Source of the DNA: Galactobacter sp.
GTDB lineage: Bacteria; Actinomycetota; Actinomycetes; Actinomycetales; Micrococcaceae
Direction: 5' to 3'
NCBI GenBank assembly: GCA_022712075.1
Contig: JALAHE010000229.1
Coordinates: forward strand, 1 to 7,132
DNA length: 7,132 bases
The position numbers and the translations under genes were made by a program. Below are positions 1 to 4,733 of this stretch, piece after piece. The notes under the pieces were generated by a model. That model saw only the letters and a list, made by a program, of their open reading frames with translations. It had not been told where the DNA came from and did no database searches. How positions within the stretch are numbered: position 1 is the stretch's first letter; the number at the start of each line of letters is the position of its first letter.

Positions 1-12
1 CCCCCCCCCCCC
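1..12. repeat. C12 homopolymer at window edge
   Basis: The window opens with twelve consecutive C residues followed by a CG-alternating stretch. The tract may continue beyond the left edge. It lies outside any coding region I can support. Long G/C homopolymers can slip during replication and can also be sequencing or assembly artefacts, and nothing here distinguishes the two. Confidence 0.6.
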
Positions 13-37
13 GCGCGCGGGCCGCGACCCCTTCACC

Positions 38-56
38 CCGGGCCCCGCCGGCCCGG
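38..56. other. GC-only hairpin upstream of the terminator
   Basis: A perfect 7-bp inverted repeat, CCGGGCC / GGCCCGG, has a 5-nt loop. No T-run follows it. It sits 10 nt before the terminator-like hairpin at 67-90 and could be an accessory hairpin in the 3' end of an upstream + strand transcript. In DNA this GC-rich such a palindrome can also arise by chance. Confidence 0.35.
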
Positions 57-66
57 CCCCACGCCC

Positions 67-90
67 ACCGCGTGCGACCGCGGTTTTTTT
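67..90 (+). terminator. Intrinsic (rho-independent) terminator
   Basis: A perfect 6-bp stem, ACCGCG (67-72) with CGCGGT (79-84), encloses the 6-nt loop TGCGAC and runs straight into seven T residues (84-90). This is the textbook order for an intrinsic terminator on the + strand, and a T7 run is conspicuous in such GC-rich DNA. It most likely ends a + strand gene lying left of the window and insulates it from the gene starting at 142. Confidence 0.65.
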
Positions 91-129
91 GCCCGCCCGC
101 CGCTGTGCCGCGGGCCACACCCGCTCCGC

Positions 130-142
130 TACCCTGTGACCA
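130..142 (+). promoter_or_regulatory. Putative -10 box and leaderless start
   Basis: TACCCT at 130-135 fits the actinobacterial TAnnnT -10 consensus. It ends 6 nt before the A of ATG 142, so transcription would begin at or next to the start codon. No AGGAGG-like sequence precedes either ATG 142 or the in-frame GTG 136. Together this favours a leaderless mRNA beginning at ATG 142. No convincing -35 element is visible. The call rests on spacing and motif only. Confidence 0.5.
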
Positions 143-813
143 TGCCAGGACGTCGCGCCGCCACCGACCGGGTTTTTTCGCCCCGCGCCTGGTTCAAACG
201 CGCCGCCGCCAAGGTGCCGACAAGCGCGGCCGGCGGCATCCTCGTTGGCCTCTTCCTCGTTGTCACCGCCGCGTTCGGCGGCCTCGCCACGGCGGCCCCT
301 CCCGCCCCCGCGCAGGTCCCGCTCGGGACGGCGCTGACGGTCAATCCGTTCAGGCTCACGGTCCGCGAGGTCTTCACCACGGACGCGCTCACCGCCACCG
401 GTCTGGCCGGCGCCGAGAACGGCCCGTATCTCGTGGCCCGCGTGGACGCCGAGAACGTCTGGGAGGCGACGCTTGGCACGGGGGACGCCCCGGGCGGCCT
501 CGCGAGCGCGGTGACGGCGGCGGATGTTGCGGTGAGGGAAGGCAGCCTCACCGAGGTCTACCGGGCCGACGACGCCCGGGTCGCCTCCGATCTTCAGCCC
601 GGCGTTCCCGTCGAGCTCTATCTCGCCTGGCACCTGGACCCCGGCCAGCCGCTTCCGACCCAGGCCACGCTCCGGTTCCTTGCCGCCGAGCGCGCCACGG
701 GAACCTTAGCGGTGAGCGGCGAGTACTTCGACGCGCCTGCGCTCGAGGCCAGCGGAATCTTCACGCTGACGCACCGCAGCGGACCCGTCCTCGCGAAGGA
801 GACCGCGCCGTGA
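142..813 (+). CDS. Single-span membrane protein, DUF4352-like ectodomain (first of three)
   Basis: This 223-aa protein of unknown function has a basic N-terminus (residues 1-24), one hydrophobic span (about 31-52) and then an Ala/Pro linker, so the rest should lie outside the membrane. The ectodomain (about 58-185) has the two-block beta pattern seen in DUF4352-type domains: a VNPFRLTVREV strand, then PYLVARVDAENV, and later LQPGVPVELYLAW before a closing strand (TLRFL). The domain call is by eye and sequence similarity is weak. The start is placed at ATG 142 because a -10-like TACCCT lies 6 nt upstream; GTG 136 is an in-frame alternative adding two residues. Its TGA overlaps the GTG of the next gene (GTGA), so translation is probably coupled. 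It is likely the first gene of a three-gene transcript. A lipoprotein is ruled out by the lack of a lipobox cysteine. Confidence 0.8.
   Translation: MPGRRAATDRVFSPRAWFKRAAAKVPTSAAGGILVGLFLVVTAAFGGLATAAPPAPAQVPLGTALTVNPFRLTVREVFTTDALTATGLAGAENGPYLVARVDAENVWEATLGTGDAPGGLASAVTAADVAVREGSLTEVYRADDARVASDLQPGVPVELYLAWHLDPGQPLPTQATLRFLAAERATGTLAVSGEYFDAPALEASGIFTLTHRSGPVLAKETAP
796..801 (+). promoter_or_regulatory. Ribosome binding site for the second gene
   Basis: AAGGAG lies 8 nt before GTG 810, a near-consensus Shine-Dalgarno at good spacing, inside the last codons of the preceding gene. It fixes the start of the second gene at 810, although the reading frame stays open far upstream. Confidence 0.7.
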
Positions 814-1385
814 GCGCGCGGGCCCGCCGGCTCGGGGCATGGGGCGTGGGCGTACTCGCCGTGGCGGCCGCCGGCCTCATCACGGGGTTTGTCCCGACGG
901 ACGACGACATCACGGCGCCGTTCCCCGTCGAGGCGAGTGTGGGAGGCGATGCCGTCTCCGTGGGCGAGCTGTCGGTGCGTCTCCTGGAGGTGCGCAGTTC
1001 CACGCAGCTCACGATCGACGACGAGATCGCCCGCTCCAACTGGGTCATGGTCACGCTCGAGGTCACCGGCACGGGGCTGATCGACCGCGCCACCGAGCCC
1101 AAGCTCTCGTCCGCGACGCTGCACCTCGGCGAGCGCAGCTACTCCGCCAGCGCGCGCCCGGACCAGGTGGCGGTGGGGTTGCCGCTCGTCGCCGGCCTGC
1201 CCACGCGGCTGGACCTCGTCTTCGAGATCGCCGAGGGGGACATCGCCTCGACGGGCGTGCTGGAGCTGAGCCCGCGCAGGGGCGATGACCGCCTCTCCCT
1301 CGTCCTCGAGGCGCCAGTGGACCTCGCGGCCTCCGCGCGCGTCGAGCGGCTGAGCCCGCGCGCGCCTGAGTGGGTGAGCCCGTGA
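810..1385 (+). CDS. Single-span membrane protein, DUF4352-like ectodomain (second of three)
   Basis: This 191-aa protein has a short basic N-terminus (SARARR), one hydrophobic span (about 9-27) and an acidic DDD directly after it, as expected for an N-in/C-out anchor. The ectodomain (about 45-172) repeats the pattern of its neighbours: VSVGELSVRLLEV, then NWVMVTLEVTGTG, a central Tyr/Ser-rich strand, then LPTRLDLVFEIAEG and LELSPR. Of the three it most resembles a canonical DUF4352 domain, which is common in actinobacterial and firmicute envelope proteins of unknown role. The frame is open upstream to position 72, but the real start is GTG 810, supported by AAGGAG at 796-801 and the 4-nt GTGA overlap with the previous stop. 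Its own stop overlaps the next GTG in the same way. No cysteines are present. Confidence 0.82.
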   Translation: MSARARRLGAWGVGVLAVAAAGLITGFVPTDDDITAPFPVEASVGGDAVSVGELSVRLLEVRSSTQLTIDDEIARSNWVMVTLEVTGTGLIDRATEPKLSSATLHLGERSYSASARPDQVAVGLPLVAGLPTRLDLVFEIAEGDIASTGVLELSPRRGDDRLSLVLEAPVDLAASARVERLSPRAPEWVSP

Positions 1386-1954
1386 GCGTGGCGGCGGGCG
1401 CCAAGCGCGGGTGGTGGCGCCGCAACGTGGCGGGAGTGTGCGTCGCGACGCTGTGCGTGCCCTCGCTCCTCGGCGTCACGGCGTGGGTCTCGACGCCCCA
1501 GAGCGACTTCGCCGCCACCACCTTCGAGACCGTCTCGGCGGCGCAGGACGCCCGCGTGGAGGTCGGCGCGCTGAGCGTTGGCCCCCTTCAGGTGGAGAAG
1601 GTGTCGCAGGAGTCGGCCGAGGCCTTCGACGCGGCCGTGCCGGGCACCAACGCCTACCTCGTCGCCGCCAAGCTCACCCCGCAGGGCGGTGTCTCCTCCC
1701 CCGAATGCTCCGCGGCGCTGCGCGAGGCGGACGGCGCCGCGCGGGTCTTCACCCCGGCCAACGGATTCGTGTCGCTGAACGAATCGGACGACTATCGGGT
1801 CGGGTGCACGCGCGGCGAGCAGGGTGAGTACCACGCGGTGTTCCTCTTTGTGCTTCCTGAGCAGGTCTCAGCGAACGCCGTCCTCGACGTCCGCTTCCCC
1901 ACGAGCGACCCGCGCCGCTACGACGTCGCCAGCTTGAGCCTCACCCTTCCCTGA
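1382..1954 (+). CDS. Single-span membrane protein, DUF4352-like ectodomain (third of three)
   Basis: This 190-aa protein has a basic N-terminus (KRGWWRR), one hydrophobic span (about 15-35, containing Cys20 and Cys25) and an extracytoplasmic domain (about 57-190). The ectodomain again shows VEVGALSVGPLQVEKV, TNAYLVAAKLTP, then EYHAVFLFVLPE and VLDVRF, matching its two upstream neighbours in layout though not in close sequence. Unlike them it has two ectodomain cysteines (109 and 142) that could form a disulphide. GTG 1382 is chosen as start because it makes the same GTGA overlap seen at the previous junction; GTG 1370 and GTG 1388 are in-frame alternatives. Any Shine-Dalgarno is weak (GGGTGAG at 1372-1378), so expression probably depends on coupling. 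The last 87 nt overlap the convergent minus-strand gene. Function is unknown. Confidence 0.8.
   Translation: MSVAAGAKRGWWRRNVAGVCVATLCVPSLLGVTAWVSTPQSDFAATTFETVSAAQDARVEVGALSVGPLQVEKVSQESAEAFDAAVPGTNAYLVAAKLTPQGGVSSPECSAALREADGAARVFTPANGFVSLNESDDYRVGCTRGEQGEYHAVFLFVLPEQVSANAVLDVRFPTSDPRRYDVASLSLTLP
1868..1954. other. Convergent tail-to-tail coding overlap
   Basis: The last 29 codons of the + strand gene ending at 1954, stop included, lie opposite the last 29 codons of the - strand gene ending at 1868. No intergenic terminator is possible between them. The + strand protein ends in regular beta-strand-like sequence and the - strand protein ends in a low-complexity charged tail, so the latter is the likelier extension. 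Transcripts of the two genes would be complementary here. Confidence 0.7.
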
Positions 1955-3181
1955 GGGCCCTGAGGCCTCGGCCTCCCTGGCCTCCCTGGCCTCCAGCACC
2001 GCCCGCACGCTGTCCGTCGCCGCTGCCAGGTACGCGACGCGGACCTGCTCGAAGACGAGCATCACGGCGGTGCTCACGACGCCAAAGAAGAGCGCCGAAT
2101 CGGCGAGCGTGCTTGGCCCGCGCTGCCGGGTGACGGCCCACCACACGGTCTCGTCCAGCCCGTCGATCACCACGTAGCCGAGCACAAAGACGCCGATCAT
2201 GGCCGGCCCCGAACGCAGCATGAGGGTGAAGGCGTTGATGAGCGGGGCGAAGCGGCCCACCGCAATGTCCTTGACGTCGCCGCTCCTGCCGCGCAGCCAC
2301 GCAGGAAGGGCCCGCCAGCGGCCACGCGCACGGCGCACCGCGCGGCGCCTGGCCCACGGCGCGCGCGCCCAGGCGAGCTTGCGCACGGCGTACGCACGGC
2401 CCATGACCACGCCGGCCGTGGCGAGCCACGTCAGGGGCAGCACCACGATCCCCACGACAAAGGCCACGAGCCACAGCACGCCGTCCCAGGCGGTGAGCGC
2501 CCAGGCGAACTGCTCGCCCACCCAGCCGCGGGCGTCGTCGAGCCACACCACGCCCTGGCGCTGCTCCACCCACGCCGTGATCACCTTCTGGAGGTCAACG
2601 AGGATGAGCGCGGCGAGGAAGAACCACAGGACCTCAAGGTAGGCCGCGGCGGCCGCCCACCACACGGCGAGGCGGTCTTGGTAGCGCTTGTAGAGCCAGC
2701 GACCCACAAAGGCAGCCGCCAGGATGGACACGCTGAGCGGCCCGAGCGGGATGCCCACGAGTTCGACCGGCTCGCCCGCCTCGACCACCTGTCGGCTTTG
2801 GTACAGCGCCTGGGCGGCGTAGAGCGCGTAGTCCGCCTGCAGCTGCCCCGCGCTGATGTAGATGACGAGGTAGGGGATGACGGCCGTGAGGAGCCCCGAG
2901 AGGAAGGCACGACGGCGCTCGCGCGGGGTGGGCGGCAGGGCCGCCCCTTCCGCCGTGGCCAGGTCGTCGGCCAGCACGCGGAACATGGCGACGTAGCCAA
3001 CAAGCGACACGAGGATCGCGAGGGCCAGCACGGCCATGCCGCCGAGGACGGTGTACACGCCGAGGATGCCCGCCACCTGGATCAACAGGTACTTGGCGAG
3101 CTGGGTCGCGGCGAGCCAGCCCAGCAGGGTGGGCCAGCGGGCCCACAGCAAGCGACCCGTCAGGGTGAACATCCTCAGCAC
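1868..3181 (-). CDS. Polytopic membrane protein of unknown function, about eight spans
   Basis: This 437-aa integral membrane protein belongs to no family I recognise. Hydrophobic segments lie near residues 18-42, 46-67, 93-112, 143-163, 171-196, 233-260, 318-342 and 360-386. A strongly basic loop (about 267-300, with several RRR/RAR clusters) is probably cytoplasmic, and the acidic/Ala-rich tail (about 396-437) contains an EAREAREAE stretch. I see no ATP-binding, kinase or catalytic motif. The start is uncertain among GTG 3187, GTG 3181 and ATG 3172. GTG 3181 is chosen because TAGGGT (3193-3188) ends 6 nt before it and no usable Shine-Dalgarno is visible, implying a leaderless message. The gene is separated by 104 nt from the ligA-cluster gene upstream, so it may be transcribed alone. 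It converges on, and overlaps by 87 bp, the third single-span gene. A role with those envelope proteins is possible but rests only on location. Confidence 0.8.
   Translation of the reverse strand: MLRMFTLTGRLLWARWPTLLGWLAATQLAKYLLIQVAGILGVYTVLGGMAVLALAILVSLVGYVAMFRVLADDLATAEGAALPPTPRERRRAFLSGLLTAVIPYLVIYISAGQLQADYALYAAQALYQSRQVVEAGEPVELVGIPLGPLSVSILAAAFVGRWLYKRYQDRLAVWWAAAAAYLEVLWFFLAALILVDLQKVITAWVEQRQGVVWLDDARGWVGEQFAWALTAWDGVLWLVAFVVGIVVLPLTWLATAGVVMGRAYAVRKLAWARAPWARRRAVRRARGRWRALPAWLRGRSGDVKDIAVGRFAPLINAFTLMLRSGPAMIGVFVLGYVVIDGLDETVWWAVTRQRGPSTLADSALFFGVVSTAVMLVFEQVRVAYLAAATDSVRAVLEAREAREAEASGPSGKGEAQAGDVVAARVARGEADVEDGVR
1971..1994. repeat. 9-nt tandem repeat, about 2.7 copies
   Basis: GCCTCCCTG occurs twice in direct succession (1971-1979, 1980-1988) and is followed by the partial copy GCCTCC. 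On the minus strand this encodes the EAREAREAE stretch of the membrane protein's charged tail. The unit is a multiple of three, so copy-number changes would keep the frame. Confidence 0.6.
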
Positions 3182-3187
3182 AGGCAC

Positions 3188-3193
3188 ACCCTA
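3188..3193 (-). promoter_or_regulatory. Putative -10 box for the polytopic membrane gene
   Basis: On the minus strand TAGGGT matches TAnnnT and is followed by 6 nt (GTGCCT) and then GTG 3181. This is the same -10/6 nt/start arrangement as at 130-142. No clear -35 lies 17 nt upstream. It suggests the gene has its own promoter within the 104-nt gap rather than depending on the ligA cluster. Confidence 0.45.
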
Positions 3194-3285
3194 ACCGGCG
3201 CGATGCCCACCGGGGAGGCCCGGCGCGCTGCGGTTCGTGAGCGGTGACTCGGTGCCCGTGGAACTCGCTGGGCCGGCCGCCACCC

Positions 3286-3861
3286 CTAGAAGCGAGACCG
3301 GGCGTACCGGAGCCCGAGCTCCTGTTCCGCCGCGCCGGAACTGCGGAGGAAGCGGAGGGCGGTGCCGTTCCAGCGATCGAGCCGCTCCTGGGTTCCGAAG
3401 AGCGCCACGAGGGCCGGCCCCTCGAGGGGAGCATCCGGCGGAATCACGATCGTCGAGGCCACCTTGAGCGCACGGTCGTCCACGCGCAGCGCCAGGGCGT
3501 CGGTGGCGGAGAGGAAGGGCGCCTCGGCCTCCCCCGCCCGCGGCTCGAGCCGCAGGGCCTGCCACCGGCCCCCGTCGAGGTCCACGGGCAGGGGGACGTG
3601 GCTGAGGCGCTCGTCTCTCACGAGCCGTTCAGCGGCGGCGCTGACGCTGCGGGGCCGGTCGAGGTCGACACCCTCCGCCGAACTGCCCCCTGCGTGGCCG
3701 AGGCGCCAACCGGACCAGGGATCCTCGAAGGCATAGAACTCCTCGCCGGCGGCGGCCAGGATCGGGTGCCCGTTCTCGAAGCGGAGGGAGAAGCGAGGTT
3801 CGAACGCGCACACAGCGCGAAAGGCCGCCTCGATCGGGGCACCGTCGCCATTCTGGGTCAT
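3286..3861 (-). CDS. Hypothetical soluble protein, third gene of the ligA cluster
   Basis: I do not recognise this 191-aa protein. It has no signal peptide, no membrane span and a single Cys (18). It reads as a compact cytoplasmic alpha/beta protein. An N-terminal part (11-60) is rich in aromatic residues (FRAVCAF, FSLRFENG, EEFYAFEDPWSGW). A middle section alternates charged and hydrophobic residues (86-137, HVPLPVDLDGGRW and ALALRVDDRALKV), and a C-terminal part carries ALFGTQERLDRWNG (153-166). The frame is open further upstream into the phosphatase gene, but ATG 3861 is the first standard start after that gene's stop, 41 nt downstream of it. GAGGA (3867-3863) precedes it by only 1 nt, an unusually tight spacing. 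It is probably co-transcribed with the phosphatase and ligA. It ends with TAG at 3288-3286. Confidence 0.72.
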   Translation of the reverse strand: MTQNGDGAPIEAAFRAVCAFEPRFSLRFENGHPILAAAGEEFYAFEDPWSGWRLGHAGGSSAEGVDLDRPRSVSAAAERLVRDERLSHVPLPVDLDGGRWQALRLEPRAGEAEAPFLSATDALALRVDDRALKVASTIVIPPDAPLEGPALVALFGTQERLDRWNGTALRFLRSSGAAEQELGLRYARSRF

Positions 3862-3902
3862 GTCCTCAGGCTCGCACCCCGGCCCGACAGGAAGTGCCCG
3901 GC

Positions 3903-4733
3903 TCAGCGTCCGGTGGGCGCCACCGGAACGTGCCCGGCGAGCTGCCAATCGCCGTCGAACGCGGGGCGGCGCACCGGCACGCCCGCCTCCTCGGCGATGA
4001 GCGCGCCGGCGGCGTAGTCCCACTCGCGGATCCCGCGCTCGGCGTACGCGTCGAGGACGCCCTCGGCCACGAGGCACAGGTCAAGCGCGGCCGAGCCGAG
4101 CCGGCGCACATTGGCGAAGCCGGGGAGCATGCTGGACAGCGCCGCCGCCTGTTCCTGGCGCACCGCCGGGTCGTAGCCGAAGCCCGTGGCGAGGATCGCG
4201 TCGGCGCCGCGCCCCTGCGGGCCGCGCAGGCGCACCGGCTCGCCCTCCGCCTCGCCCGTCTCCGGGTTCCAGCCCACCTTGTACGCGCCCTCGCCGCGCG
4301 CGGCAAAGTACTGGCAGCGCAGGGCCGGCGCCGTCACGGCCCCGGCGAGCCATACCTCGGTGCCGTCGGGGCCCGGCCCGCACACGCCAACGGACGTGCC
4401 GTAGTAGAGGATTCCGCGCACGAAGTTGGCGGTGCCGTCCAGCGGATCGATGCTCCAGCGGTAACTGCTCGCGTCCTCGGGCGTGGACGCGGCGTACTCC
4501 TCCCCCGTCAACACATCGGCGGGGCGCATGCTCCCGAGCTGCTCACGCACGGCGCGCTCGGCGCCGCGGTCGAACTCGGTCACCCAGTCACCGCCGGCGC
4601 TCTTCGTCTCGCTCACGGCGTCGAGCGCCCCCGCCGGGCGCCCCGCGAGCACGCTCGCGCCGGCCGACGACGCCACACGCGCCACCAGCCCGAGCGTGGA
4701 GGTCAGGTTCTCGGTGCCGGGGACGAGCTTCAC
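3903..4733 (-). CDS. Inositol-monophosphatase-family phosphatase
   Basis: This 276-aa protein is a metal-dependent sugar or polyol phosphatase of the inositol monophosphatase (IMPase) superfamily, which hydrolyses phosphate monoesters with Mg2+. All family signatures are present: KSAGGDWVTEFD (44-55), GEE (77-79), the DPLDGT metal-binding motif (96-101) and WDYAAG (238-243). By analogy with human IMPA1, the metal ligands are Glu78, Asp96, Asp99 and Asp239. The length is normal for the family. The substrate cannot be read from sequence; actinobacterial members include histidinol-phosphate phosphatase (HisN) and myo-inositol-1-phosphatases (SuhB, ImpA/ImpC), so no symbol is given. GTG 4733 overlaps the ligA TGA by 4 nt (GTGA), and GAGGG at 4741-4737 is its ribosome site, 3 nt away. 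That site is half buried in a hairpin (4738-4758), suggesting that expression needs ribosomes finishing ligA. Confidence 0.92.
   Translation of the reverse strand: MKLVPGTENLTSTLGLVARVASSAGASVLAGRPAGALDAVSETKSAGGDWVTEFDRGAERAVREQLGSMRPADVLTGEEYAASTPEDASSYRWSIDPLDGTANFVRGILYYGTSVGVCGPGPDGTEVWLAGAVTAPALRCQYFAARGEGAYKVGWNPETGEAEGEPVRLRGPQGRGADAILATGFGYDPAVRQEQAAALSSMLPGFANVRRLGSAALDLCLVAEGVLDAYAERGIREWDYAAGALIAEEAGVPVRRPAFDGDWQLAGHVPVAPTGR

Noticed and set aside
72..809. Open frame extending upstream of the second ectodomain gene
   Set aside because: The translation is Arg/Pro-rich and shadows the first gene. A good ribosome site and GTGA overlap place the true start at 810.
1962..1975. GAGGC/GCCTC hairpin just after the third ectodomain gene as a terminator
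   Set aside because: It has only 5 bp, no T-run, and lies within the coding sequence of the convergent gene.
3200..3285. Possible terminator for the ligA cluster in the gap before the membrane gene
   Set aside because: On the minus strand there is only a 5-bp CCGGG/CCCGG stem with no T-run, so intrinsic termination is not supported.
2634..3434. 266-aa minus-strand frame spanning the gap between the hypothetical and membrane genes
   Set aside because: It overlaps both genes in another frame, and its translation is Arg/Pro/Gly-rich with no recognisable fold.
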